Of a DNA stretch of 43,392 nt, positions 25,919 to 33,646 are shown one piece after another (the first letter of the stretch is position 1; every line of letters begins with the position of its first letter). Made by a program: the position numbers and the translations under genes. The notes under the pieces were generated by a model that saw nothing but the letters and a program-made list of their open reading frames with translations, had not been told where the DNA came from and searched no databases. The DNA is taken from the NCBI GenBank assembly GCA_934663625.1, contig CAKUKP010000011.1, positions 1-43,392 on the forward strand. Reading direction: 5' to 3'. This DNA is from an uncultured Clostridia bacterium. Its GTDB lineage: Bacteria > Bacillota > Clostridia > Christensenellales > Aristaeellaceae.

Positions 25919-26877
25919 ATCAAAAATCCGTTTCCAATGGAAACAGAATTCTACGAATGCTTAAGGGCGAACTTGGTCTGCTGCTCATTTTGGCGGCGCT
26001 GTGTATTGTGTTCGGGGTGATTTCCCCTTACTTTTGGATGCAGCGCAATCTGTTAAACATTACCCGACAGGTATCTATTGTTTTAACGGTTGCCATGGGT
26101 ATGCTTTGCGTGGTGCTATCCGGTGAAATCGATTTGTCGGTGGGCTCCACAGCCGCGTTGTGCGGCGTAGCCGCTGCATGGGTGATGCAGCAAAATGGCT
26201 CGATTGCCATGGGCGTGATCATTGCGTTGGCGATGGGCGTTGTCATTGGTCTGATTAACGGTGCTCTGGTGGTGTATGGGCGCATCCCGTCCTTCATCGT
26301 TACACTGGCTACCATGGGTATGCTGCGCGGCGTATGTATGGTATGGACCAACGGCAAGCCTTTCTCCAACCTTCCGCAGGCTTTTTCCACCATGGGCGCT
26401 GGATATGTGCTGAAAATCATTCCTGTAGCTACGATTATTTCATTGAGTCTGGTATTGGTTTTCTATGTGCTGCTTCAGCGAACCAAGCATGGTACCTACA
26501 TCAAAGCCATCGGTGCAAATCGCGAGGCGGCCAGGCTTTCTGCCATCCCTGTTCAGCGCTATCGGGTTTTGGTGTTCGCAGCCTGCTCGCTCATGTGCGC
26601 GGTCGGTGGTTTGATTACCACCAGCAAGTTGCTGTCTGCCCAGCCCACTGCCTGCAATGGTCTGGAGATGGATGTGCTCAGCGGTGTTATCCTGGGCGGC
26701 GCTTCCCTGTCCGGCGGCGTCGGTACCGTTACAGGCACGTTGCTCGGCAGTATGATTATCGGCGTAATCAACAATGGTCTGAATTTGCTGAATGTGAATT
26801 CCTATTATCAGGATATTGTGAAGGGCATTATCATCATCCTTGCGGTGATGATTAAGCGGAACAAAGCGACAAAATAA
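25915..26877 (+). CDS. Sugar ABC transporter permease (RbsC type)
   Basis: 320 residues with about nine hydrophobic segments. RbsC-family landmarks are LSGEIDLSVGSTAALCGV, PSFIVTLATMGMLRGVCMV, the cytosolic loop GTYIKAIGANREAARLSAIPV, and LSGVILGGASLSGGVGTVTG near the end. The ATG at 25915 overlaps the ATPase stop codon by four bases; the upstream in-frame extension runs inside the ATPase gene and is not used. Confidence 0.92.
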   Translation: MNQKSVSNGNRILRMLKGELGLLLILAALCIVFGVISPYFWMQRNLLNITRQVSIVLTVAMGMLCVVLSGEIDLSVGSTAALCGVAAAWVMQQNGSIAMGVIIALAMGVVIGLINGALVVYGRIPSFIVTLATMGMLRGVCMVWTNGKPFSNLPQAFSTMGAGYVLKIIPVATIISLSLVLVFYVLLQRTKHGTYIKAIGANREAARLSAIPVQRYRVLVFAACSLMCAVGGLITTSKLLSAQPTACNGLEMDVLSGVILGGASLSGGVGTVTGTLLGSMIIGVINNGLNLLNVNSYYQDIVKGIIIILAVMIKRNKATK

Positions 26878-26894
26878 AAAAGGAGGCAAAAAAC

Positions 26895-27791
26895 ATGTTC
26901 CGTAAATTGATGACGACTCTCTTGGCTCTGGTACTGGTTCTGGCAGCGACTCTGACCTGCGCACAGGCAGAGGGCTACACCATCGGCTTTGCCGTGTCCA
27001 CTCTCGAAAATCCCTTCTTTGTTACCATGAAGGATGCCGCCGTGGCGAAGGCCGCGGAGCTTGGCGTGGAGTTGGTTGTGCTGGATGCGCAGGACAGCGC
27101 TGAAACGCAGGCTTCTCAGGTAGAAGACTTCATTACCCGCGGCGTAAATCTGCTGATCATCAATCCCGTCGATTCGGATGCCATCGGCACCTCTGTTGTG
27201 GCCTGCAACGAAGCGGATATTCCGGTAATTACGGTAACCCGCGCTTCCAATGCGGGCAATGTGATCCAGCATCTGGATATTGATAACAAAGAAGCTGGAC
27301 GTCTGGACGCAGAACAGCTGCTGAAGGATTTGGACGGAAAGGGCAAAGTTGCCATTCTGGAAGGCATCGCCGGTTCCAGTTCCGCCATCGAACGCGAAGA
27401 AGGTTTCGTAGCCGCATTGGAGGGCAGCGAAGTTGAAGTGGTAACCTCCCTGACTGCCAACTATTCCCGCGAAGAAGGCGCGACCGTAACCGAAGACATT
27501 CTTCAGTCTAACCCTGAATTGGATGCTATCTATGCGCATAATGATGAAATGGCGCTGGGCGCCGTGCGTGCCGTAGCCGCAGCCGGTCGCAGTGCGGAAA
27601 TCAAAATCTATGGCATCGATGCGACCGATGATGCGCTTACCGCTGTAGAAAATGGCGAAATGGCCGCTACCGTGCAGCAGCAGCCCGATGTGCAGATTGA
27701 AACGGCGCTCGAAAACGCTGTAAAATATCTGAACGGTGAAACGCTGGAGCCCCTCGTGAACATTCCCCTGAAGCTGATCGTAAAGGAATAA
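26895..27791 (+). CDS. Ribose-type ABC transporter substrate-binding protein
   Basis: 298 residues with a signal peptide (MFRKLMTTLLALVLVLAATL, cleaved near AQA-EG). The mature part is close to RbsB in design: YTIGFAVSTLENPFFVTMKD, LVVLDAQDSAETQASQVEDFITRGVNLLIINPVDSDA, and AIYAHNDEMALGAVRAVAAAGR. Its similarity to RbsB plus the RbsD and ribokinase-like genes points to ribose or a pentose. It follows the permease after 17 bases and ends at a terminator. Confidence 0.92.
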   Translation: MFRKLMTTLLALVLVLAATLTCAQAEGYTIGFAVSTLENPFFVTMKDAAVAKAAELGVELVVLDAQDSAETQASQVEDFITRGVNLLIINPVDSDAIGTSVVACNEADIPVITVTRASNAGNVIQHLDIDNKEAGRLDAEQLLKDLDGKGKVAILEGIAGSSSAIEREEGFVAALEGSEVEVVTSLTANYSREEGATVTEDILQSNPELDAIYAHNDEMALGAVRAVAAAGRSAEIKIYGIDATDDALTAVENGEMAATVQQQPDVQIETALENAVKYLNGETLEPLVNIPLKLIVKE

Positions 27792-27805
27792 GCATTCTCC
27801 TGCCG

Positions 27806-27840
27806 CCCCCGTCGACTGTCTGGTCGGCGGGGGTATTTAT
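27806..27840 (+). terminator. Rho-independent terminator of the ribose-type operon
   Basis: An 11-bp stem, 27806-27816 with 27823-27833, one G-T pair and a TGTCTG loop, followed by TATTTAT. Confidence 0.7.
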
Positions 27841-27936
27841 CTGCCGCAAAGCTGACGCATGCATGCTTCGGGTAGTACATAAATGACAATAAGCGTATGT
27901 TCAAAACTCTTTCAAAATTCAAACCAGACGGCAGAA

Positions 27937-28215
27937 TCAGCGATCTGGCGGGCCTCCATTTGTAAGCCCTCCAGAGCCCTTTTCTGCCTGTTCGGCGGCG
28001 CATTCCACCATGCGGATCAGATCGCTCAGGGGCATGCCCAGCGCCTGCGCAATGCGCCAGAGCGTGTCTACGTTGGCGCTGGTGCGCCCCGTTTCGATTT
28101 CTGCCAGGTGGCTGCGAGAAACCGCCGCCAGTCCGGACAGCACCTCCTGCGTGATCCCGCGCTGTTTCCGAAGCTTTCGAATGATTCTTCCGGTGATGAA
28201 GTGATTGTACTGCAT
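27937..28215 (-). CDS. Small XRE-family DNA-binding regulator
   Basis: 92 residues on the minus strand from the ATG at 28215, seven bases after AAGGAG; the frame continues upstream without a better start. A helix-turn-helix of the Cro/CI type spans IIRKLRKQRGITQEVLSGLAAVSRSHLAEIETGRTSANVDTL (about residues 9-50), with the AVSRSHLAEIETG recognition part clear. The C-terminus is a short low-complexity tail (EKGSGGLTNGGPPDR). It is divergent from the secreted-protein gene at 28406 and could control it or itself; that is inference. Confidence 0.85.
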   Translation of the reverse strand: MQYNHFITGRIIRKLRKQRGITQEVLSGLAAVSRSHLAEIETGRTSANVDTLWRIAQALGMPLSDLIRMVECAAEQAEKGSGGLTNGGPPDR

Positions 28216-28405
28216 AACATCGCTCCTTGTAGAATAGTAGGCGTCTGCCTCCATTCAGGGGCGTGTTTTTCCCGCGAGTTTTATTTGCAGCTTTGTCGGG
28301 CGCTGCCGACAGAAAACCGCCCACGCCATGGTAAGATAAAGGCCGGAGCCGAGCGGCTTCGGAAAAATTCCGCGATGCATGTGGACAAAAGAACAGGAGG
28401 AACGG

Positions 28406-28840
28406 ATGATGAAAAAATGGGTGGCGGTATTGATCGTTCTGGCGATCATGATCTGCGCCGGCTTTGCGGTTTCCGAGGGAATCGACCTTGCCGGTTTGAA
28501 CGATGATGAACTGGTGGCGCTGATGGGGCAGGTACAGGCGGAAATCGTCGCGCGGCACATTGCGGGCACGGCGACGCTGTCGAGCGGGGCGTACATCGCC
28601 GGACGGGATATTCCGGCGGGATCGTATATCTATACCTGTCTGGCGAGCGGGAAGGATTGGGGCAATGTGACCGTCTATTCCCAAAGGGGCGAGGGCGATC
28701 AGCTGTTCTGGGAAATCGTTTCCGCGCCGGAGGACGGCGAGGAACCCGAATCCTTTTTCATTACGCTGAACCCCGATGATCAGCTGGAATCCGGCGTACC
28801 CTTCAGCCTGACCATCTATGCCGGCGTGGAGTTTCGATAA
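28406..28840 (+). CDS. Secreted small protein, unknown function
   Basis: 144 residues (or 143 from the second ATG) behind AGGAGG. A signal peptide (MMKKWVAVLIVLAIMICAGF, then AVSEG) precedes a short helix (LNDDELVALMGQVQAEIVAR) and a beta-rich domain opening with LSSGAYIAGRDIPAGSY. Similar 'G.Y.vG.DIPaG.Y' segments occur in many uncharacterised exported Firmicutes proteins. No catalytic residues are evident. It lies between a divergent XRE regulator and the tRNA cluster. Confidence 0.75.
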   Translation: MMKKWVAVLIVLAIMICAGFAVSEGIDLAGLNDDELVALMGQVQAEIVARHIAGTATLSSGAYIAGRDIPAGSYIYTCLASGKDWGNVTVYSQRGEGDQLFWEIVSAPEDGEEPESFFITLNPDDQLESGVPFSLTIYAGVEFR

Positions 28841-28931
28841 CCGATTTTCCGGCGGGTGCGGTTGAAAAACGGTGCGAATTGTGACTACAATGTATAGTAC
28901 AGGAAAAGTTCAAAAAACTTTCCAAAACCCC

Positions 28932-28959
28932 TTGACATATTCTGCATTTCGTGTATAAT
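28932..28959 (+). promoter_or_regulatory. Sigma-A promoter of the tRNA cluster
   Basis: TTGACA (28932-28937), a 16-base spacer and TATAAT (28954-28959), about 70 bases before the first tRNA. Confidence 0.88.
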
Positions 28960-29031
28960 ATTCTTTGTTGCCGACGCAACGGCGGTTCACCGCCAAGGTT
29001 GCCGAAAGACGCGGCGGTCGATCTTTGATAG

Positions 29032-29107
29032 GCTGGCGTAGCTCAATTGGCAGAGCAGCTGATTTGTAATCAGCAGGTTGGGGGTTCGATTCCCTTCGCC
29101 AGCTCCA
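29032..29107 (+). tRNA. tRNA-Thr (anticodon TGT)
   Basis: A complete cloverleaf: acceptor GCTGGCG pairs with CGCCAGC, anticodon stem GCTGA/TCAGC encloses loop TTTGTAA (anticodon TGT), and the T-arm loop is TTCGATT. An encoded CCA follows the discriminator T. Confidence 0.96.
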
Positions 29108-29136
29108 TCAACCAAAGCCAAGGCACATCGGAACGT

Positions 29137-29221
<85 letters not shown>

Positions 29222-29229
29222 TATTATCT

Positions 29230-29318
29230 GCGGGAATGGCGGAATTGGCAGACGCGCTAGATTCAGGTTCTAGTGATCATTACGATTCGTGCAGGTTCAA
29301 GTCCTGTTTCCCGCACCA
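29230..29318 (+). tRNA. tRNA-Leu (anticodon CAG)
   Basis: Acceptor GCGGGAA pairs with TTCCCGC. Anticodon stem CTAGA/TCTAG holds loop TTCAGGT (CAG). A long variable arm is typical of tRNA-Leu, and CCA is encoded. It is the last backbone gene before the accessory region, so its 3' end is a plausible integration site, though no duplicated tRNA end is visible within the window. Confidence 0.95.
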
Positions 29319-29323
29319 CCTCT

Positions 29324-29362
29324 GAACGCCAACTTTGATACAAAGTTGGCGTTCATTTTTTT
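29324..29362 (+). terminator. Rho-independent terminator of the tRNA cluster
   Basis: A perfect 14-bp stem (29324-29337 with 29341-29354), a three-base loop, and ATTTTTTT. The 240 bases after it (29363-29601) hold no gene that I can recognise. Confidence 0.95.
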
Positions 29363-29601
29363 GCTTGCTTTGATAGTGGAATCCTGCAAATATGGCCCTA
29401 CTACCCCCTATAACATCCCAGTTTCTGCAATACTCAAGCGAACGACATCCAAATTCTCGTTTTTAGCTCTCTCGCTTCAGCTCACGAAAGTTCGGATTTT
29501 TGCTTCTCCTGGCCTCAAAAACCGCCTTTTCCCCCGAAAAATGCACCCTACTCGGGACGATTACAGGTTGCACAAAACACACTGAAGTCACCTTCCTCCC
29601 C

Positions 29602-29793
29602 TTATATGAGCCCATAAGAAAAGCCCATGCCGTAGTCATCGTAACGGTCATGAGCTTTTCTCTTGCGGTTGTACAGTTTTTTGCTTTCCACCTTTTTCGT
29701 CACCGGCGAAAACGCCCAGGTGGTGCGCTGCTCGGTGTCGAGTTGCTTTCGGGCCTTCTTGCCCAGCTTTTCCTTCGGGATAAACTTCTTCAT
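29602..29793 (-). CDS. Small basic protein, unknown function (mobile-element type)
   Basis: 63 residues, rich in Lys and Arg (MKKFIPKEKLGKKARKQLDT at the start), with no membrane segment. On the minus strand the ATG at 29793 lies nine bases after GGAGG and four bases from the stop codon of the gene at 29798, so the two form an operon. Small basic proteins like this accompany integrative elements in Firmicutes. No domain recognised. Confidence 0.6.
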   Translation of the reverse strand: MKKFIPKEKLGKKARKQLDTEQRTTWAFSPVTKKVESKKLYNRKRKAHDRYDDYGMGFSYGLI

Positions 29794-29797
29794 AGCC

Positions 29798-30106
29798 TCA
29801 TTCCTCCTCGTCTGGTTCCCATTTCTTGTAATACAGCCTGGCGTTGTACCGGGCTTGTGCCTCCTGGCTTTCCTTCTTTTCCCGCCAGGTTTCGATCTCG
29901 GCGCAGATGGCGAGCATCTCGTCCACCAACATTTCCTCGGTACGGGGCCGCGCCTGATAGACGTAGGACGTCATCCGATCGATGGCCTTGGAGCTGCCCA
30001 GTTGCCTGGCCATCAGCTCGGCCAGCTCAGCGGAGAAGCCAATGCCGGTGACGGCGGTGACCAGGCGGTCCCTCGCCTGTGCCCACAGATACTGATTGGG
30101 TGTCAT
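29798..30106 (-). CDS. Hypothetical helical protein (mobile-element type)
   Basis: 102 residues, predicted helical and acidic at the C-terminus (KKWEPDEEE). The start MTPNQYLWAQARDRLVTAVT is followed by ELAELMARQLGSSKAIDRMTSYVYQARPR. It is preceded by a GGAGG site and, further upstream, by an extended -10 (TGATATAAT on the minus strand, with the hexamer at 30137-30142). No known domain is seen. Confidence 0.65.
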   Translation of the reverse strand: MTPNQYLWAQARDRLVTAVTGIGFSAELAELMARQLGSSKAIDRMTSYVYQARPRTEEMLVDEMLAICAEIETWREKKESQEAQARYNARLYYKKWEPDEEE

Positions 30107-30229
30107 ATGTCCTGCCTCCGGTTGAATTGCCAGACCATTATATCATGTGAAAGTTCGGACATCGACCGCGAAAATATGACGTCTCTTGATGACGAATTGT
30201 TCCTGCAAAACCCAGAATTGTGGGCAGGG

Positions 30230-30472
30230 TTACTGGATCTCCTGCTCCAGAGCCCTGAACTCCTCTGTGTCGAAAAACTCGATCAGTGTGATCTCCAGCC
30301 CGTCGCAGAGCTTTTTGATTGTCACGATACCCGGATTCTGACTGACCTCGTTCACAATGTTTTTCAATGTCGATGGCGGCAGTGCTGACAAGCGGGCCAG
30401 TCCGTTGATCGTCATATTCCGCTCCCGGCACAGTTCAATGATGCGATTCGCCACACACTCCCTGGTTGTCAT
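30230..30472 (-). CDS. XRE-family DNA-binding regulator
   Basis: 80 residues from ATG 30472 behind GGGGAGGG. The helix-turn-helix is ERNMTINGLARLSALPPSTLKNIV (about residues 16-39), followed by GIVTIKKLCDGLEITLIEFF, the compact Cro/CI-type pattern common in Firmicutes mobile elements. It is divergent from the gene at 30573; a perfect palindrome (30531-30542) in the shared region is a candidate binding site. Confidence 0.88.
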   Translation of the reverse strand: MTTRECVANRIIELCRERNMTINGLARLSALPPSTLKNIVNEVSQNPGIVTIKKLCDGLEITLIEFFDTEEFRALEQEIQ

Positions 30473-30530
30473 GATGAGCCCTCCCCTGTCAGCATGACAA
30501 CAGCGTAGCAAAATGCGAGAGCACAGGACG

Positions 30531-30542
30531 ACCATATATGGT
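30531..30542. promoter_or_regulatory. Palindromic candidate operator
   Basis: ACCATATATGGT is a perfect 12-base palindrome in the divergent region between the XRE gene and the gene at 30573. It overlaps a possible -10 (TAGAAT, 30542-30547). Confidence 0.45.
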
Positions 30543-30572
30543 AGAATGGCGGCCAGGGAGAGTGAGATTGAA

Positions 30573-30980
30573 ATGACACTGGAAATACTGGACGAAGTGG
30601 CGTTCCTATTTGTGGAACAGTTCGATAATTTGTATGGGATGCTGGTTGACAGGACAGATGTCAAGCGCATCAGAAAGTCCGCTGATGATGGCGAAGATGG
30701 CCTGTTCAAGGTGGTCGCTTCCGTGTTCGGGGATAAGCTGGATGACGTCTTTATTGGGGCTGCCAATGGCGCGATGGACCATATCGCCTATGTAGATGAA
30801 ACCTGGATGCCCGAAGACGATGAGGACATGAAAAGGACGCTGGAAACAGAAGCATTTCACCTGGAATCCCTGAAAGCGGTTCTGGAGATCGCGGAGAAGA
30901 ATGGGCTAAGCGTTGTCGGACAGATACATGATATCCTGGCCGAGGGCGAAGAACATCTGCGCCACCTGAAAGAAAGATAA
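30573..30980 (+). CDS. Hypothetical acidic helical protein
   Basis: About 135 residues from ATG 30573; in-frame ATGs at 30546 and 30513 are alternatives, but both overlap the probable promoter region. The sequence is acidic and helical: LDEVAFLFVEQFDNLYGMLV, a middle part with WMPEDDEDMKRTLETEAFHLESLKAVLEIAEKN, and a charged C-terminus (EGEEHLRHLKER). No domain recognised. Its place between an XRE regulator and an SOS cassette suggests a mobile-element gene. Confidence 0.55.
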   Translation: MTLEILDEVAFLFVEQFDNLYGMLVDRTDVKRIRKSADDGEDGLFKVVASVFGDKLDDVFIGAANGAMDHIAYVDETWMPEDDEDMKRTLETEAFHLESLKAVLEIAEKNGLSVVGQIHDILAEGEEHLRHLKER

Positions 30981-31180
30981 GCAAAGCCCGCGTGAGCCTC
31001 GACGTTTGCCCGCGTTGGCGGCATTGAGGAAGACCGCCACGTGATCGCCTGGGACCGGTTAGCCCGCGACAGGACCAAACGTGGGCGGCACGTGGCGTTT
31101 GTGATGCGAAAGAGGCAACACCCCTTCAAAGCCCGGCACGGTACCGAAGCGTGAAGGGGTGTTGCTGTATTCTATGAAGC
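30981..31180. other. Gene-free stretch with inverted repeats
   Basis: No convincing gene. It contains CGCCACGTG at 31035-31043 and its reverse complement at 31089-31097, and a terminator-like hairpin at 31117-31163. The GC-rich half may be decayed coding DNA. Confidence 0.45.
31117..31163 (-). terminator. Terminator-like hairpin downstream of the SOS cassette
   Basis: A 12-bp perfect stem, AACACCCCTTCA (31117-31128) with TGAAGGGGTGTT (31152-31163), just beyond the 3' end of the minus-strand polymerase operon and the + strand gene ending at 30980. It could serve either strand; there is no strong T-run. Confidence 0.5.
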
Positions 31181-31288
31181 CTAGATAATTCGGCTTTCCA
31201 TCAGCAGGAAAAAGAAATCTGATTCATCCATATTAGCGATTTCACGCGCATCCTCTCCTCGTTTTGAGGTGCTTTCGTTCTCATCCAT
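31181..31288 (-). CDS. 35-residue protein, third gene of the SOS cassette
   Basis: On the minus strand, GGGAGG precedes an ATG at 31288, 14 bases after the stop codon of the YolD-like gene. The frame encodes 35 residues (MDENESTSKRGEDAREIANM, then DESDFFFLLMESRII). It is acidic with a hydrophobic C-terminal patch. I do not recognise it. The good ribosome binding site and operon position argue that it is translated; a regulator of the polymerase is one possibility. Confidence 0.55.
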   Translation of the reverse strand: MDENESTSKRGEDAREIANMDESDFFFLLMESRII

Positions 31289-31302
31289 GGGTCTATCCTC
31301 CC

Positions 31303-31833
31303 TCATCCTGTTGGTTTGAATATCCGGTAGATGTCCGAAAACGGTATGACCTCCGTGTCGGCACCGCTTCTGATGGTGATGCGTTGCTCGTGCTGGTCAA
31401 CCTTCAGGACAATACCGGTGATGGTTTTGTACTGGCCTTTCACCAGATAGGCATCGTTCTCCTCATCGGTGCATACGACGAAGTATTCGATGGACACGCG
31501 GATCATGTTCGCTCTAGCCAGCTTGGAGTTTGCCGTGAGACAGTAGAGCCTGAAGAGTTTGTGGTTTAGTTCCCATTCCTCATCGGCATCCAACTCGTGC
31601 TTGGCGACATAGTTAATCTCCTTCCGACGCACACGCTCATCGAAGCCGACCAGCGCTGCAAACGGGGCAAAAATCTTGGCTCTGTTCAACTGGCTCATCT
31701 TGGGATGCTTCCGGCTGAAAACATCTCCGTCATGAACTGGCCTGTCTTGAAAAATGATGTTCCCATAGCGCACAACAGCTGCCGGAACCGTATATGCAGC
31801 AGGGGTTCCCTTAGGGGCAGACAAGCAAATCAC
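31303..31833 (-). CDS. YolD-like protein
   Basis: 176 residues. The segment DRPVHDGDVFSRKHPKMSQLNRAKIFAPFAAL (about 30-62) is the YolD-like hallmark (xHDxFSxRHPxMxxxxRAKIFxPFAAL), followed by GFDERVRRKE and a C-terminal half ending with a small beta-rich domain (VLKVDQHEQRITIRSGADTEVIPFSDI). YolD proteins are co-transcribed with Y-family polymerases of the UvrX/YqjW type and are thought to modulate them. Here the gene starts 12 bases after the polymerase gene. Confidence 0.85.
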   Translation of the reverse strand: MICLSAPKGTPAAYTVPAAVVRYGNIIFQDRPVHDGDVFSRKHPKMSQLNRAKIFAPFAALVGFDERVRRKEINYVAKHELDADEEWELNHKLFRLYCLTANSKLARANMIRVSIEYFVVCTDEENDAYLVKGQYKTITGIVLKVDQHEQRITIRSGADTEVIPFSDIYRIFKPTG

Positions 31834-31845
31834 CTCCCGAGTCTG

Positions 31846-33273
31846 TTAAGCGCGATGACCTCCAATCTGCTGGCTGCGTTCAATGGCGGTCGCGCCTTCC
31901 AGCATATTCTTACCTTTCATGATAACCCTCGGCGCAGTTGGTCCATACTTCTGCCTGATTTCCAGAAGAACGCGCTGCAATCTTTCTTTCCTCTCCTGGC
32001 CCTTGTAATCCGTGAAGAAGTCCAGCTGCACATAGCCTGCCTGCAGGTTGCCTGCGACGACACCGAGCCTGCGGATAAACAGGCGGGGATCGACTTTCCT
32101 GTCGAAGGCATACAGCAGCGCCGTCCTGATATCCTTGGCGCTGGATGTGTGCGCAGCCATCCTGACTGTTCCCACCACATGGCTCGGGTGCAGCCGCCCA
32201 TAGTAGTCCAGGGACACGGGACCATCGTAGGGCGGAAGTTCCTCCAAAGAAACGGGGTCAAAGGATACCCAGAAGGACAGCTCTTTCGTTCGGGTTTCTC
32301 TTTCGATCAGATCCATCACCAACTGGTCGATCATCTCTGAAAACACAAGTCTGGCTTCGGCAAATTTATATGGGCGAGGCAGCACCTGCCCAACAGAGCG
32401 CGAGTTGGCCTTGGGGCGGTAGTTTTTAATGTCAGCCAGCGTGCAAGGCTCCTTCCCCCAGGTGTGGTCGATGAGCAGTTCCGCATCGATACCAAACTGC
32501 TTATAAAACCATTCTTCGTCCACGATGGACATCTGGGCAATGTCGCCCATCGTGAAGATGTTGTGCCTGGCGAGGCGGCGTGCTTTGCCGGGCCCAACCT
32601 GCCAGAAGGCGGTCAGGGGCGTATGGCACCAGAGCAGCATCCTGTACGACATTTCATCCAACTCAGCGATGCGAACACCGTCCTTATCCGGAGGAGCCTT
32701 TTTCGCTACGATGTCCATGGCCACTTTAGCAAGATAGAGATTTGTGCCGATGCCTGCCGTTGCGGTTATGCCCGTGTTCTTGAGCACATCCCTGACCATG
32801 GTCATGGCGAGGTAATGCGGTGTCTCCATGCCAGCGGCTTCGGCTGCCTCCTTGTACATGGTCATATAATGGGTGGCCTCAATGAAGACCTCATCAATCG
32901 AATACACGTGAATGTCACAGATTGCGATGTAACGTAGATAAATCGAGTATATCTTCGCTGAAACCTTCTCATAGAGTGCCATTTGAGGCTTTGCAATGAT
33001 GTACTCAACCTTGGTACGGTGCTGCGCTTCATAGAGCCGGATTGCTTGCTTTGCCTCGAAGAGCCTGGGGCGACTGGGCACGCCCATCGCTTTCAGGGAT
33101 GGACTGACGGCAAGGCAAATGGTTTTGTCCGACCGAGTTTCGTCCGCGACGAGGAGATTGGCGGTCAGGGGATTCAGACCACGCTCGACGCACTCCACGC
33201 TCGCATAGTATGACTTGAGGTCGATGGCAATGTATACTGATTTCTTCGATTGCGACTTCGGCTTCACACCCAC
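31846..33273 (-). CDS. Y-family translesion DNA polymerase (UvrX/YqjW type)
   Basis: About 475 residues. The catalytic palm starts VYIAIDLKSYYASVECVERG (metal-binding Asp), and the second acidic motif is YSIDEVFIEATHY. A helix-hairpin-helix region follows (FWQVGPGKARRLARHNIFTMGDIAQM), then the little-finger domain. I prefer the GTG at 33273 behind GAAGGGGGTGAT; an upstream ATG at 33321 has no ribosome binding site. It copies damaged DNA at the cost of mutations. The promoter upstream carries a LexA box, so it is SOS-induced. It lies in accessory DNA, where such polymerases are common on plasmids and integrative elements. Confidence 0.92.
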   Translation of the reverse strand: MGVKPKSQSKKSVYIAIDLKSYYASVECVERGLNPLTANLLVADETRSDKTICLAVSPSLKAMGVPSRPRLFEAKQAIRLYEAQHRTKVEYIIAKPQMALYEKVSAKIYSIYLRYIAICDIHVYSIDEVFIEATHYMTMYKEAAEAAGMETPHYLAMTMVRDVLKNTGITATAGIGTNLYLAKVAMDIVAKKAPPDKDGVRIAELDEMSYRMLLWCHTPLTAFWQVGPGKARRLARHNIFTMGDIAQMSIVDEEWFYKQFGIDAELLIDHTWGKEPCTLADIKNYRPKANSRSVGQVLPRPYKFAEARLVFSEMIDQLVMDLIERETRTKELSFWVSFDPVSLEELPPYDGPVSLDYYGRLHPSHVVGTVRMAAHTSSAKDIRTALLYAFDRKVDPRLFIRRLGVVAGNLQAGYVQLDFFTDYKGQERKERLQRVLLEIRQKYGPTAPRVIMKGKNMLEGATAIERSQQIGGHRA

Positions 33274-33374
33274 ACCATCACCCCCTTCATGAAACAGCAA
33301 AACACCTCTCGAAAATGACACGGAGCTTTAAAGTTGTGCCAATCAAATTCTTTCGTAGGTGCTTTGTAAAAGCT

Positions 33375-33404
33375 ATTATAGTATCGAACATACGTTCTTG
33401 TCAA
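33375..33404 (-). promoter_or_regulatory. LexA-controlled promoter of the translesion cassette
   Basis: Read on the minus strand: TTGACA (33399-33404), an 18-base spacer and TATAAT (33375-33380). The LexA box AGAACGTATGTTCG (33385-33398) fills most of the spacer and matches the Gram-positive consensus GAAC-N4-GTTC. LexA binding there would exclude RNA polymerase until DNA damage. Confidence 0.9.
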
Positions 33405-33425
33405 TTGGTGAAAGGCCAATCAGAG

Positions 33426-33485
33426 CAAATTTCATTCTTTTGACATTTGGTGTTCGAAAACGGATTAAGGGAGTTCTTTTGGACA
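33426..33485 (+). repeat. Promoter-like repeat, copy B
   Basis: Near-identical partner of 250-311, lying between the SOS promoter and the phosphorothioation operon. It is followed after 11 bases by an extended -10 (TGGTATAAT, 33493-33501), the same spacing as in copy A. Confidence 0.7.
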
Positions 33486-33492
33486 GTTGTGG

Positions 33493-33501
33493 TGGTATAA
33501 T
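33493..33501 (+). promoter_or_regulatory. Extended -10 promoter linked to repeat B
   Basis: TGGTATAAT with no clear TTGACA at the right distance. It reads toward the phosphorothioation operon, about 145 bases from its first start codon, leaving a leader that could hold regulation. Confidence 0.5.
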
Positions 33502-33594
33502 AGTTGTGCTATCTCCCAAAAATGAGATGGTAAATGTGGGTTAAAGCGCTAATGTAAGAAAATAGGAAAGTACCTACTATAATTCGAGAATCTG

Positions 33595-33603
33595 TGCTAT
33601 AAT
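33595..33603 (+). promoter_or_regulatory. Extended -10 promoter of the phosphorothioation operon
   Basis: TGCTATAAT, 43 bases before the ATG at 33647; another TATAAT lies at 33578-33583. Several closely spaced -10-like boxes suggest more than one start point. Confidence 0.55.
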
Positions 33604-33646
33604 GTATTTGAGAAAGTTTAGCTAGATTATGGAAGGAGGCGCACCG

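Noticed and set aside
31035..31097. Inverted repeat CGCCACGTG...CACGTGGCG as a transfer origin
   Set aside because: No relaxase gene is nearby and the 45-base spacing and short arms are not distinctive.
33359..33544. 61-residue plus-strand frame between SOS promoter and defence operon
   Set aside because: It spans promoter elements and repeat B, and there is no ribosome binding site at its start.
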